A stretch of DNA of 64,000 bases from RPQJ01 sp963754125 (GCA_963754125.1 CAVWEX010000014.1:1077892-1141891), one strand, 5' to 3'; positions 53,966 to 63,872 are shown, counted from the stretch's first letter. The notes: generated by a model not told the origin, from the sequence alone. Numbers and translations are program-made.

Positions 53966-54920
53966 ATGGACGTAACCAACCTAGCGATCCTCTCCGGGAA
54001 CGCCAATCCCGACCTGGCGCAACGCATCGCCAAGCACCTGATGCAGCCGCTCGGCCGCGCGCAGGTCGGCCGCTTCAGCGACGGCGAGGTCCTGGTCGAG
54101 GTCTACGAGAACGTGCGGGGCCGGGATGTCTTCCTCGTGCAGTCCACCTGCCCGCCGGTGAACGACAACCTGATGGAGCTGCTGGTGCTGGCCGATGCCT
54201 GCCGGCGCTCCTCGGCCGCGAGCATCACCGCGGTGATTCCCTACTTCGGCTATGCCCGGCAGGATCGCCGGCCGCGCGCCGCGCGGGTGCCGATCACGGC
54301 CAGCATGGTGGCCCGCATGATCTCCGAGGCCGGCATCAACCACGTGCTCACGGTGGATCTCCACGCCGACCAGATCCAGGGCTTCTTCTCGATTCCCGTG
54401 GACAACGTCTACTCGTCGCCCGTCCTGCTCGGCGACCTGTGGCGGCAGAAGTATTCCGACATGGTGGTGGTGTCGCCCGACGTGGGCGGCGTCGTCCGCG
54501 CGCGCGCCATCGCCAAGCGCATGGACGACGCCGACCTCGCCATCATCGACAAGCGGCGGCCGCGGGCCAACGTGTCGGAGGTGATGAACATCATCGGCGA
54601 GGTCGAGGGCAAGGTCTGCGTCCTGGTGGACGACATGGTGGATACGGCGGGCACCCTGTGCCACGCCGCCGGCGCCCTGAAGGAGCACGGGGCCCAGAAG
54701 GTGCTGGCCTACGTCACCCACGCCGTGCTGTCGGGCCCCGCCGTGGACCGGATCGCGGCCTCCCAGCTCGACGAGCTGGTGGTCACCGACACCATCCCCC
54801 TGTCGCCCGGCCGCCATCGCCACGGGCCGGATCCGGCAGCTCAGCGTGGCCGAGCTGCTCGGCGAGACCATGCGGCGCATCAGCTCGGCCGAGTCGGTCA
54901 GCTCCCTCTACCTGGACTGA
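53966..54920 (+). CDS. prs: Ribose-phosphate pyrophosphokinase (one frameshift)
   Basis: Makes PRPP from ribose 5-phosphate and ATP for purine, pyrimidine, His, Trp and NAD synthesis. VGRFSDGEVLVEVYENVRG, ITAVIPYFGYARQDRRPRAA, the catalytic VLTVDLHADQIQGFFSIPVD, and the PRPP loop VCVLVDDMVDTAGTLCHAAG. One extra base near 54812 (TCGCCGGCC read as TCGCCCGGCC); the C-terminus then reads IRQLSVAELLGETMRRISSA. 318 residues. Start ATG at 53966, 44 bases after the tRNA. Confidence 0.97.
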
Positions 54921-54926
54921 CCGGCC

Positions 54927-55026
54927 GTAGGAGCGCCTTCAGGCGCGACCGGGCCCTCCCGGCTCGGGAGACTCGCGGACTGCGATTCTCCGCCGGACGG
55001 CCGGTCGCGCCTGAAGGCGCTCCTAC
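54927..55026. repeat. REP palindrome between prs and rplY
   Basis: Outer arms GTAGGAGCGCCTTCAGGCGC and GCGCCTGAAGGCGCTCCTAC with a 60-base GC-rich centre. Here the TAG is not a stop codon: prs ends with its own TGA at 54918. Confidence 0.9.
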
Positions 55027-55040
55027 CGGCCGCCGGCCCG

Positions 55041-55072
55041 TGCTATGCTTCGCGGCCCGTTCGGGACGGGCC
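55041..55072 (+). promoter_or_regulatory. Extended -10 promoter and leader hairpin of rplY
   Basis: TGCTATGCT (55041-55049) is a good extended -10. It is followed by a perfect 7-bp stem GGCCCGT/ACGGGCC with loop TCGGG (55054-55072) in the predicted leader, 51 bases before the rplY start. No -35 is seen. The hairpin may serve feedback control of this ribosomal protein; that is inference. Confidence 0.4.
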
Positions 55073-55122
55073 CCTGGTCGCAGGGGGTCCGGATCAATCC
55101 AATCCTTAAGGAGTATACTACA

Positions 55123-55869
55123 ATGGCACATCAGTTCAGTCTCGCCGCGGAAACCCGGCGCGATGCAGGGAAAGGTGCGAGCCGCCGCCTGCGTCGTGAA
55201 GGCAAGATCCCCGGCATTATGTACGGCGGCGGTCAGCCGCCCACGGGCGTGGCGTTCGACGCCAATGCCCTGCACCGGAACATGGCGGAAGAGGCCTTCC
55301 TCTCCAGCATCCTCACCGTCACCCTCGACGGCCAGGACATGCAGGCCATCGTCCGCGACTACCAGCCGCACCCGGCCAAGCGCGCCATCCTGCACCTCGA
55401 CCTGCAGCGCGTCGTCGCCACCGAGAAGCTGCGCATGACGATCCCGCTGCACTTCATCAACGAAGAGCTGTCACCGGGCGTGAAGCTGGGCGGCGCCTCC
55501 GTCTCGCACCTGCTGACCGAGCTCGAGATCAGCTGCTTGCCGAAGGACCTGCCGGAGTACATCGAGGTCGACATCGCCCCGATGCAGCTGAACGACATGC
55601 TGCACATCCGGGACCTGAAGCTGCCGGAAGGCGTCGAGGTGCCGGGCTTCGAGGCGAACTCCGACAGCGACCTGCCCGTCGTGCACGTGCACGTCCTGCG
55701 CGCCGTCGAGGAGCCGACCGCCGAAGCAGCTGCTGCTGCCGAAGGCGCCGCTGCCCCGGCCGCTGCCGGCGACAAGGCCGCGGCGCCTGCCGACAAGGCT
55801 GGCGACAAGGCCGGTGGCGACAAGGCCAAGGCTGCCGCCAAGCCCGCCGCCAAGGGCGACAAGAAGTAG
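55123..55869 (+). CDS. rplY: 50S ribosomal protein L25, long (Ctc) form
   Basis: 5S rRNA-binding ribosomal protein and general stress protein homologue. Intact, 248 residues. N-terminal L25 domain (SLAAETRRDAGKGASRRLRR, EGKIPGIMYGG, HPAKRAILHLDLQRV), then the TL5/CTC beta domain (VDIAPMQLNDMLHIRDLKLP). The C-terminal 50 residues are a low-complexity Ala, Lys and Asp tail (AAPAAAGDKAAAPADKAG and onward), longer than average. Strong ribosome-binding site AAGGAG at 55108, 9 bases before the ATG. Confidence 0.97.
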   Translation: MAHQFSLAAETRRDAGKGASRRLRREGKIPGIMYGGGQPPTGVAFDANALHRNMAEEAFLSSILTVTLDGQDMQAIVRDYQPHPAKRAILHLDLQRVVATEKLRMTIPLHFINEELSPGVKLGGASVSHLLTELEISCLPKDLPEYIEVDIAPMQLNDMLHIRDLKLPEGVEVPGFEANSDSDLPVVHVHVLRAVEEPTAEAAAAAEGAAAPAAAGDKAAAPADKAGDKAGGDKAKAAAKPAAKGDKK

Positions 55870-55881
55870 GACGGGAAATGA

Positions 55882-55982
55882 GGACATGCCTAATTTCTGC
55901 AGGCCGCGATGCCCCGCACACGGCCGCAAACTGACGTAACCTCCTATCGGGGGCATGCGGCCTGCAGAAATTAGGCATGTCC
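55882..55982. repeat. Perfect 26-bp inverted repeat, palindrome family B
   Basis: Arms 55882-55907 and 55957-55982 are exact reverse complements (GGACATGCCTAATTTCTGCA...), around a 49-base centre. The similarity continues inward with ATGCCCC. It starts 12 bases after rplY; its right arm contains the ATG start codon of pth (55977). Architecture resembles the hairpin elements spread by IS200/IS605-like REP transposases, but no transposase is in the window. Confidence 0.9.
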
Positions 55983-56607
55983 CCAGTTCCCGACACGCTC
56001 GTCATCGTCGGCCTCGGCAACCCGGGGCCGAAGCACGCCGGCGACCGCCACAACGTGGGCTTCTGGTTCGTCGACCAGCTCGCGGCCCACATCGGCGGGC
56101 GCTTTTCCGCCGAGTCCCGGTTCCAGGGCGAGGAGTGCCGGGGCAGCCTGCAAGGGCCGGAACGTCCGTCTCATCAAGCCCGCCACGTTCATGAACCGCA
56201 GCGGCCAGTGCGTGCGCAAGGTGCTCGACTACTACGGCCTGGCGGTCGAGCAGCTGCTGGTGGTCCACGACGAGCTCGACCTGCCGCCCGGCGTGGCCCG
56301 CCTGAAGAAGGGCGGGGGTCACGGCGGCCACAACGGCCTGCGCGACATCGTCGCCACCTGCGGCCCCGACTTCCTGCGCCTGCGGCTGGGCATCGGCCAT
56401 CCCGGCCACAAGGACCTGGTGACCGACTACGTGCTGCACGCGCCCGGCAAGGCCGAGCGCGCGCAGATCCTGGATGCGATGGAGGCGGCGATCAGCGCCG
56501 TCGAGGTGCTGGCGCGGCCGACGGGCGGCCTGGAGAAGGCCATGCAGCAGCTGCATTCAGCGACGCCGCGCACCGACGCCACCGGGGAGTTTGGCCCGGC
56601 CGGCTAG
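55977..56607 (+). CDS. pth: Peptidyl-tRNA hydrolase (one frameshift)
   Basis: Frees tRNA from peptidyl-tRNAs dropped by the ribosome. TLVIVGLGNPGPKHAGDRHN with the catalytic His near residue 24, VGFWFVDQLA, LIKPATFMNRSGQCVRKVLD, VVHDELDLPPGVARLKKGGG, HGGHNGLRDIVATCG. One extra base near 56155 (CTGCAGGGCC read as CTGCAAGGGCC). 209 residues. The only in-frame start is the ATG at 55977 inside palindrome family B, with no evident Shine-Dalgarno outside the arm, so the hairpin may limit translation. Confidence 0.95.
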
Positions 56608-56652
56608 TGCAACGGCGTATACACTGCCCCTGTCCACCGACTGGAGCCATCC

Positions 56653-56931
56653 GTGACGGACCATCCCCCAGACCGACTGAGCACGAGCCCCCGGAGTCCG
56701 TACTACCACGCAGACCTCCTCGAGCGCGGCATCGGCATCCGCTTCAACGGCAAGGAGCGACGGGACGTGGAGGAGTACTGCGTCAGTGAGGGCTGGATCC
56801 GGGTTGCCGTGGGCAAGGCCCTGGACCGCCGCGGGCAGCCGCTGACGGTACAGCGCAAGGGGAGCGTCGAGGCGTATTTCCTGCAGCCTGAAGCCCAGGC
56901 TGCGAAGTCCCCGGACGTCAATCCCGGCTGA
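56653..56931 (+). CDS. DUF3297 family protein
   Basis: Intact, 92 residues, starting GTG at 56653. Strongly conserved text: PDRLSTSPRSPYYHADLLER, GIGIRFNGKERRDVEEYCVS, EGWIRVAVGKALDRRGQPLT. The family is found as a stand-alone small soluble protein in Proteobacteria; its function is unknown. Between pth and a GC hairpin at 56933. Confidence 0.85.
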   Translation: MTDHPPDRLSTSPRSPYYHADLLERGIGIRFNGKERRDVEEYCVSEGWIRVAVGKALDRRGQPLTVQRKGSVEAYFLQPEAQAAKSPDVNPG

Positions 56932-56932
56932 C

Positions 56933-56953
56933 GAGCCCCCCGGGCGGGGGCTC
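56933..56953 (+). terminator. GC hairpin after the DUF3297 gene
   Basis: Perfect 8-bp stem GAGCCCCC/GGGGGCTC with loop CGGGC, one base after the stop codon. No T-run follows, so it is only a terminator-like hairpin. In the next 230 bases up to 57184 I see no gene. Confidence 0.5.
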
Positions 56954-57184
56954 CGGTGAAGCTCATCAATCCACCGACGCAAACCCGTCCCGGACGGCTC
57001 CACCCGATCGTCGGCGTCGGCGTCCTCATTGTTCTGGTGCTTGTCCAGCAGCAGCCGTTCCTCGACCTCCACGGCATGGGACGCGTCGTGCCTGCGACCA
57101 GACTCGGCCAGCTGGTCTCAGGTTCGATTCCCTGCCGTGTCCCGGGTTGGGCCGAGTTGCTGATCAGCTGAAACATCAAGGAAT

Positions 57185-57882
57185 TTGGCGCTCGGATGCC
57201 GGTTCCACCGCTACCTGATCGTGATCGCGGTTCTGCTGGTCGTGGTGACTTTGCCGGTCAGCAGCCGGGCGGAGCCGCCTGCGATTCAAGAACAACGAGC
57301 AGAAAATGCTCTACCACTGGGGCGACGGCGCTTGCCGACGAGCTCGCCAACGTGGGGGCCAGGAGTCCCGAGGAGCTCGAGTGGATTTTCCGCGGGATGC
57401 GTGACCGCGTCGCCGGCAAGTCCCCGCCCTTCACGGCGGAGGAACTCACGGGGCTGACCAACTATCTGCTGGGCCGTATCGAGAAAAACGGGGTGTCCGA
57501 GCAGGCGCAATCCGTAGTCTTTCTCAGGGAAAAGGCCAAGGAGCCCAACGCGGTGGTGACCAAGAGCGGTCTCATCTACCGCGAAATCGCCAAGGGCAAG
57601 GGTGCGCAGGCCGCCAGCAACTCAACGGTCAAGGTGGCGTACGTCGGCAAGCTGCGGAACGGCTGGGTTTTCGACAGCTCGCGACAGCGTGGTGGTCCGC
57701 TCAAGACCCCGCTGTCCACGGTAATCGCTTGCTGGCAGGAGGCCATCCCGATGATGAAGGTGGGCGGCAAGGCGGCGATCACCTGCCCGCCCGGACTGGC
57801 CTACGGCGATGGTGGCACGAACACCATTCCCCCTGGCTCGGCCCTGGATTTCGAGGTGGAGCTTCTGGAAGTCGGCAAGTAG
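57185..57882 (+). CDS. FKBP-type peptidyl-prolyl isomerase, periplasmic (frameshifted)
   Basis: Signal peptide or membrane anchor (RYLIVIAVLLVVVTLPVSSR), N-terminal dimerisation segment (ARSPEELEWIFRGMRDRVAG), then an FKBP domain. Key parts are SNSTVKVAYVGKLRNGWVFD, WQEAIPMMKVGGKAAITCPP, GLAYGDGGTNTIPPGSALDF and EVELLEVGK. Overall like FkpA or Mip, about 232 residues. Best start TTG at 57185; an ATG at 57196 is in another frame. Extra bases near 57283 and 57325. Converges on the small secreted gene at 57916. Confidence 0.88.
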
Positions 57883-57915
57883 TCGGGCGGCGGGTTTCCC
57901 CGGGGCGATTCAGCG

Positions 57916-58330
57916 CTAGTCGTGATGCAGCGCGAGGGTGCTGGTGGTGAGCCGCCAGAACCCGGTGCTGCCCGTGCGGCACAGCTCGAAGATGCCGTCG
58001 TCGCTGCCCGCATCCACGTCCACGCTGACCCGGAGCTTGCCGGCAGGTGCCGTCGCCCGCCGTCACGGTGCTGATCACGCGGACGCTGCCCGAGTGCTCC
58101 GACTCCGGTTCCGTCCAGCCCACGGACTCGCCGTCGCCCAGTTCGTAGAGCGCCAGCTGGATGTTCTGGCGCAGGAGTTCCCAGTCGGCCGGCACGAGGT
58201 CGCTCGCCGAGAGCCGGTCGAGGAACCAGTAGCGGGGACCGTCGTCGACCGGCTGCGCCGGCCGGCGGCGCGTGCAGCACGCGATGCAGGGACGCGAGGG
58301 CCAGCAGCCTGCGTGGCCGATGCGCCTCAT
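57916..58330 (-). CDS. Small secreted protein of unknown function (frameshifted)
   Basis: About 137 residues. Start ATG at 58330 (MRRIGHA...), signal region blurred by extra bases. The mature part reads DGPRYWFLDRLSASDLVPAD, WELLRQNIQLALYELGDGES, VGWTEPESEHSGSVRVISTV and, after a break near 58050, KLRVSVDVDAGSDDGIFELC. The end is RTGSTGFWRLTTSTLALHHD. The Cys-Arg...Trp ending recalls small surface antigens of the RT0821/Lpp0805 type; that comparison is weak. Begins 5 bases after the MetE-like stop, so probably co-transcribed. Confidence 0.6.
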
Positions 58331-58335
58331 CGGGC

Positions 58336-59360
58336 TCAGCTCCTTGCGTCCCTGGCGCAGCAGCTCGGCGCCGGCGCCCAGCGCCTTGAGCTTGCCGAGC
58401 GCGGCGTCGTAGGCGATCGGCGCCATGCCGCAGTTCGTGCAGGGCAGGATCCGCTCGAGTTCCACGTGCTCGGAGGCCGCGCGCAGCGTGGCCGCGACCT
58501 CGGCCGGCGATTCCACCCGGTCGCCGGTCACCTGGATCGCGCCGACCATCAGCTGCTTGTCCGGCAGCAGCCGGAGCAGGGACAGCGGCACGTTGGAGCC
58601 CGGCGCATTCCAGCGAGATCTGGTCGATGCGGCTGGCGTTCAGCGCCGGGAAGATTTCCTCGTACTGGCGCCACTCGCTGCCGAGCGACTTCTTCCAGTC
58701 CAGGTTGGCCTGGATGCCGTAGCCGTAGCAGATGTGCACGGCGGTCGTGCACTTGAGGCCGTCGATGGCCCGGTGCAGCGCCTCGATGCCCCAGTCCTTC
58801 ACTTCGCTCATGAAGACGTTGAAGGCGGGCTCGTCGAACTGGATGACGTCCACGCCGGCCGCCTCCAGTTCCTTCGCCTCGGCATTCAGGATGTCGGCAA
58901 AGGCCAGCGCCATCTCCGGCCGGCTGCCGTAGTAGCCGTCGGCGATCGTGTCGCAGATGGTCATGGGACCGGGCAGCGTGAACTTGAACTTCGCCTGCGT
59001 CTGCGCGCGGCTGAAGCGCACCTCGTCCAGGTGCACCGGCACGGGGCGTGAGAGGGGCCCGGTGACCGTCGGCACGTCGAGCTCGTAGCGATTGTTGCGG
59101 ATGCCCATCCGCGTCATCTTCTGCCAGTCGATCCCGGTCAGGCCTTCGAGGAAGCCGTGGACGAAGTGCGTGCGGAAGACTTCGCCGTTGGTGACGATGT
59201 GAATGCCCGCGTCTTCCTGGTGGCGCAGCCAGTCGGCGGCGGCCCGGCGCTTGCCGTCCTCCAGCGCCTGGCCGGACAGCTTCCAGGCGCCCTTCAGCGT
59301 TTCCGGTTCGGCAAGCCAGTCGGGGCGCGGCAGGCTGCCGGCGATGGACGTCTCGAGCAT
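58336..59360 (-). CDS. Short MetE-like methyltransferase (core domain only)
   Basis: About 341 residues, matching only the C-terminal zinc barrel of cobalamin-independent methionine synthase. SIAGSLPRPDWLAEPETLKG and AWKLSGQALEDGKRRAAADW at the start, TNGEVFRTHFVHGFLEGLTG, KFTLPGPMTICDTIADGYYG, and VIQFDEPAFNVFMSEVKDWG. Zinc ligands are likely in VHICYGYG, SLECAGS and PCTNCGMAP. Extra bases near 58600 and just before the TGA at 58336. Such core-MetE proteins use methyl donors other than folate in some organisms; the donor here is unknown. metH and metF are 20 kb away. Annotations as methionine synthase II would be tentative. Confidence 0.8.
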
Positions 59361-59491
59361 GGGAGGGGCCCCTCAGGCCGGGTCACGGGTTATGGAATAC
59401 GCGGTCAATCCTAGCAAAGGCCGGGCCCCGGAATTTGCAGCTTTCGTTCAGGTTTCGGGATCTAGACTCGCTGGCCAGAGAGAGGTGTCCC

Positions 59492-61923
59492 ATGGCCGCC
59501 AGCCGCGCAATCGCCGCCCTTGCCGCTGTGCCTCACTGCACGTCTGCCGGTCTGGCAGCCTCGCGGCCGCCGCAGACGCCGACTGGCCCCGGGAGGTCCG
59601 GTCGGGCGATGCCACGATCGTCCTCTACCAGCCCCAGTTCGATTCCCTCGACGGCATCGAGACCCGCGCCCGGATCGCCGTCGCCATCCAGCGGCCGGAC
59701 GTGCCGCCCGAGTTCGGCGCGCTCTGGGTCGCCGCCACCCTCGACGTGGACCGGGACGAGGACACGGCCCGCTTCCAGACCTTCGTCATCGAGCGCGCCC
59801 GCTTTCCCGACGCGACGGAGCAGGAGGTGAAGGATCTCACCGCGCTGATCGAGCGCGCGGCGCCCACCTGGGACCTCAACCTGTCGCTCACCGAACTCCG
59901 GGCCGGGCTCGAGGCCGAGGGCGGCACGGCGGACCCCGGCTTCCGCAACGATCCGCCGCAGATCATCTATCGCGACCGCCCGGCGATCCTCGTGACGATC
60001 GATGGCGAGCCGAAGCTGCAGCCGGTCAAGGACACGCCGTACCAGCGCGTCGATCAACACGCCGTTCCCGATCGTCTTCGATCCCGGCCACGCGGACAGT
60101 ACTGGCTGTTCGGCTCGGAGGTCTGGTTCACCACCCGGGATCTCGCCCGCGGCCCCTGGTCGCCGCGGGACGCGGCGCCGTCGGGCATCGCCCGGCTGTT
60201 CTCGTCCACGGCTGGACGAGGCCGCCGCTCGACGCGGGGGAGGGCGTGCCGAGGGAGCAGCTGCGCAAGGCCGAGATCATCGTGAGCACCGTGCCGGCCG
60301 AGCTCATCTCCACGGACGGCCCGCCCCAGTACCGGCCGCTCGTGGGCGACGACATGCTCTACGTCACCAACACCGGCAGCGACCTCTTCCTGGAGGTGCC
60401 GACGAAGCGCTACTACGTGGTGCTCTCCGGCCGCTGGTACCGGTCCAGCGCCCTCACGGGGCCCTGGACCTACGTGGATCCCGCGAAGGTGCCCGCGGCC
60501 TTCGCCGACGTGCCGGCAGAAGTCGGAGAAGGCCGAGGTGCTGGCCCACGTCCCGGGCACGGACGAGGCCAAGGACGCGGTCATGGACACGATGATCCCG
60601 CAGACCTCGGCGGTCCGGCGCGGCGAGGCCGACCTGGAAGTGACCTACGACGGCACGCCCCAGTTCGAGCGGATTCCCGGCACGTCGCTGCTCTACGCGC
60701 GCAACACCACGGCCCAGGTGCTGAAGGTCGAGGACCGCTACTACGCCGTGGACCAGGGCGTCTGGTACGTGTCGGACTCGGCCTACGGTCCCTGGGCGGT
60801 GGCCGAGTCGCGGCCGGAGGAGGTCGAGGAGATCCCGCCGAGCAGCCCCGCCTACAACGTGAAGTACGTGTACATCTACGACTACACGCCGGAGGTCGTC
60901 TACGTGGGCTACCTGCCGGGCTACACCTGGGCGTTTCCCTATCGCGGCGCCATCGTCTACGGCACGGGCTACTACTACCGGCCCTGGTTGGGTCCGGCCT
61001 ACTACTACCCGCGCCCGAGCACCTGGGGATTCCACATGCACTACGACCCCTGGTACGGCTGGGGCTACGGCATGAGCTGGAGCGCCGGCTGGTTGAGCTT
61101 CTCCTCCGGCTGGGGCAGCGGCTGGGGCGGCTGGGGCTACGGCTATCCGCTACGGTTACCGGCAGGGCTACTGGAACGGCTACAACACCGGCTTCTGGGC
61201 GGGCCAGCACACGGGCGGCTGGTTCGGGCCGGGCGGTTATCGCCCGCCGCCGCCCCGCCATTCCGATCGCGGCCCGCGGCGCGGGTTCCGTCCGCCCGAT
61301 CGCACCCAGATCGGATCGCTGCCCGGCATCGGCGGGCGGCCCTCGGCGCGGCCGCGGCCGGTGAACAACATCTATGCCGGCCCGGGCCCGCGGCCGACGC
61401 GCCGCGCGCTCCGCCGAACCGCGTCGTCACGTCGGACCGGGAGGCGCGATCCCGCTGACCCGGCACCGGCGGACATCCAGCCGGTGCCCCGGCCGACCAC
61501 CCGGCTGCCGAACAACGTGTACGTGGACCGGGAGGGCATTCCCTACCGGCTTACGAAGGATGGCTGGCAGACCCGCGAGAACCGGCAGTGGCGGCCGGCG
61601 CCCGAAGCTGCAGCGGCCAGCGCGGGACGCCGCCCGATGGCAGGCCGGACAGCCGGCCCCCACGTCGCGATGTGCAGCGGCCGGCGCCGGGCGCGTCGCC
61701 ACCGGCTGCACGGTGACACCCAGCGCCCGGAGCCGCGCCGGTCCACGTCCCCCGGCTATCGCCCGTCGCCGCCGGTGGAACTCCGGCGGCAGGCCGGCCC
61801 GCCCCGCCGCCCCCGAGCGGCGGCTGGGGCAACCGGTCCGGGCCCCGCGACGGCCCGTCGGTGCCCGCGTCGAACCAGTCCCGCATGCGGAGCCACGGCA
61901 GCGACCGGGCGGACCGCCGCTGA
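59492..61923 (+). CDS. Large secreted protein with Tyr/Trp/Gly-rich region (frameshifted)
   Basis: About 810 residues. A signal peptide is probable at MAASRAIAALAAVP. N-terminal globular part: ADWPREVRSGDATIVLYQPQ, FDSLDGIETRARIAVAIQRP, PPQIIYRDRPAILVTIDGEP. A repeat-like middle alternates LYVTNTGSDLFLEVPTKRYY, VLSGRWYRSSALTGPWTYVD and YYAVDQGVWYVSDSAYGPWA. Then comes an aromatic stretch (YYYRPWLGPAYYYPRPSTWG, FHMHYDPWYGWGYGMSWSAG) and an Arg/Pro-rich tail to RSHGSDRADRR. Homologues are often labelled carbohydrate-binding family V/XII; I cannot confirm that. Breaks near 59520, 60055, 60100, 60215, 60525, 61150 and several after 61400. Stand-alone gene. Confidence 0.7.
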
Positions 61924-61983
61924 GGGGAACGACGCTGGCGAAGCCGGTATGATGGCGCCCCTTTCCCGTCCCGGTTCCTCTCC

Positions 61984-63079
61984 ATGGCCATCCAATGCGG
62001 CATCGTCGGCTTGCCCAACGTCGGCAAGTCCACCCTGTTCAACGCCCTGACGGCAGCGGGCATCGCCGCCGAGAACTATCCCTTCTGCACGATCGATCCC
62101 AACGTGGGCGTCGTGCCCGTGCCCGACGCGCGGCTGCAGCAGCTGGCCGCCATCGCGGGGTCGGAGAAGATCCTGCCGGCCACGGTGGAGTTCGTGGACA
62201 TCGCCGGGCCTCGTGGCGGGCGCGTCGAAGGGCGAGGGCCTCGGCAACAAGTTCCTCGCCAACATCCGCGAGACCCACGCCATCGCCCACGTGGTGCGCT
62301 GCTTCGAGAACGACGACGTGGTGCACGTCGCCGGCCGCATCGATCCGATCCACGACATCGAGGTCATCAACACCGAGCTGCTGCTGGCCGACCTGGCGGG
62401 CGTCGAGAAGGCGGCCGACAAGTGCCGAGAAGGCCGCCAAGGCCGGCAAGAAGGAGGACATCGCGCGGCGCGACCTCCTGCAGAAGCTCCGCGCCCACCT
62501 GGACGCCGGCCAGCCGGCGCGCACCTTCCCCGTGCCGGACGAGCACCGGCAGGCGATCGCCGAGATGTTCCTGCTCACGGCCAAGCCCGTGATGTACGTG
62601 GCCAACGTGGACGAGAAGGGCCTCGGCGGCAACGCCTTCGTGGACAAGGTCCGCGCCCACGCGAAGACCGACGGCGCCGAGGTGGTCGTGGTGTGCGCCG
62701 CCATCGAGGCGGAGATCGCCCAGCTGGACGACGCCGACAAGCAGGCGTTCCTCGACGACCTCAAGCTCACGGAGCCCGGCCTGAACCGCGTGATCCTGCG
62801 CGGGCTACCGGCTGCTGGGCCTGCAGACCTACTTCACCTGTCGGCCCCAAGGAGACCCGCGCCTGGACGATCCCCGTCGGCGCCACCGCGCCCCAGGCCG
62901 CCGGCGTGATCCACACGGACTTCGAGAAGGGCTTCATCCGCGCCGAGGTCATCGCCTTCGCCGACTACATCGCCGGCAAGGGCGAGCAGGGGGCCAAGGA
63001 GGCCGGCCGGCTGCGCCTGGAGGGCAAGGAATACGTCATGCACGAAGGCGACGTCGTCCACTTCCGCTTCAACGTGTAG
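61984..63079 (+). CDS. ychF: Redox- and ribosome-associated ATPase YchF, Obg family (frameshifted)
   Basis: Universally conserved P-loop protein that prefers ATP. G1 IVGLPNVGKSTLFNALTAAG, switch NYPFCTIDPNVGVVPVPDAR, G3 VEFVDIAG, GEGLGNKFLANIRETHAIAH, NxxE in MYVANVDEKGLGGNAF, and the C-terminal TGS-like VIHTDFEKGFIRAEVIAFAD. Extra bases near 62212, 62425, 62807 and 62842. About 363 residues. Ends RFNV with the TAG of the REP at 63076. Confidence 0.96.
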
Positions 63080-63113
63080 GAGCGCGTTCAGGCGCGACGC
63101 CTCAGGCGCGACC
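63076..63113. repeat. Degenerate REP arm after ychF
   Basis: GTAGGAGCGCGTTCAGGCGC followed by a partial direct repeat CTCAGGCGCGACC rather than a facing arm. Supplies the ychF stop codon. Confidence 0.7.
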
Positions 63114-63136
63114 CCGACTCTGCCACTATCGGCCGG

Positions 63137-63825
63137 GTGACCACCCCCGACCCCAACCCGGCGACCCTGGTCGTCTTCGGCGCCGACAGCGACACCGGCT
63201 ACCGGCTCGTGCAGCTGGCCCGGCGGGAGGGGCGGACCGTCCTCGGGGTCGTTTACCGGGAGCGGGACCGCGGCATGGTGGAGCGCCTCGGCGTCGAGGT
63301 GGTCGTGGCCGATCCCGCGCGGCGCGAGGAAGTGGACGCCGTCTTCCGGGACCGCGACGCCGCGCAGCCTGGAGGTGGTGTGCTTCATCGGCGGCACGCC
63401 CCAGCTGAACAGCCAGGGCAACATCAACGTCATCGACGCGGCCAGCGCCGCCGGCGTGCGCGCGCTTCGTGCTCACCACGTCCATCGGCTGCGGCGACAG
63501 CGCGGTGGTGCTCGACCCGTTCGTGAAGGCGTTCGCCGGCAAGTCGATCCGGTCCAAGGACTGGGCGGAGAAGCAGCTGCGGGCCACGACCATGGCCTGG
63601 ACCATCGTCCGTTCCGGCGGCATGCACGCCCGCCCGTCCCGGGGCGGCGGCCGATCCTCGTCGAGAGCCCCTACGTGGTGGGCTACATCAACCGGACCGA
63701 CCTGGGCGACATGGTCTGGCAGGCGCTCTCCAGCCCGAAGTCGGTCGGGCCGGGTCTTTGCCGCCGTGGACGGCGCCAAGGCCATGAATATCCACGGCGA
63801 TCCCCTGGTCCCGGCGGACCTGTAG
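63137..63825 (+). CDS. NAD(P)-binding, atypical short-chain dehydrogenase-like protein (frameshifted)
   Basis: About 228 residues with a Rossmann N-terminus (TLVVFGADSDTGYRLVQLAR, REGRTVLGVVYRERDRGMVE, LGVEVVVADPARREEVDAVF). The middle reads VVCFIGGTPQLNSQGNINVI and FVLTTSIGCGDSAVVL, and the C-terminus KDWAEKQLRATTMAWTIVRS and GYINRTDLGDMVWQALSSPK. Resembles NmrA/NAD(P)H-binding atypical SDRs, which include epimerases and flavin reductases; substrate unknown. Start GTG at 63137. Extra bases near 63367, 63465, 63635 and 63750. The stop TAG is in the REP at 63822. Confidence 0.75.
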
Positions 63826-63872
63826 GAGCGGCTTCAGCGCGACCGGACCGGTCGCGGCTGAAGCGCTCCTAC
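63822..63872. repeat. REP palindrome before tRNA-Met
   Basis: GTAGGAGCGGCTTCAGCGCG facing CGGCTGAAGCGCTCCTAC; one base is missing from each arm compared with the standard copy. Supplies the stop of the SDR-like gene. Confidence 0.85.

Noticed and set aside
57118..57145. GGTTCGATTCCC resembling a tRNA T-arm, possibly a tRNA remnant or attachment site
   Set aside because: The flanking bases do not form a T-stem (TCAGG against CCCTG), and no acceptor or anticodon arm could be drawn upstream.
56956..57171. 71-codon frame MKLINPPTQTRP... between the DUF3297 and FKBP genes
   Set aside because: No ribosome-binding site, no family resemblance, and competing frames on the other strand of equal length; not supported as a gene.
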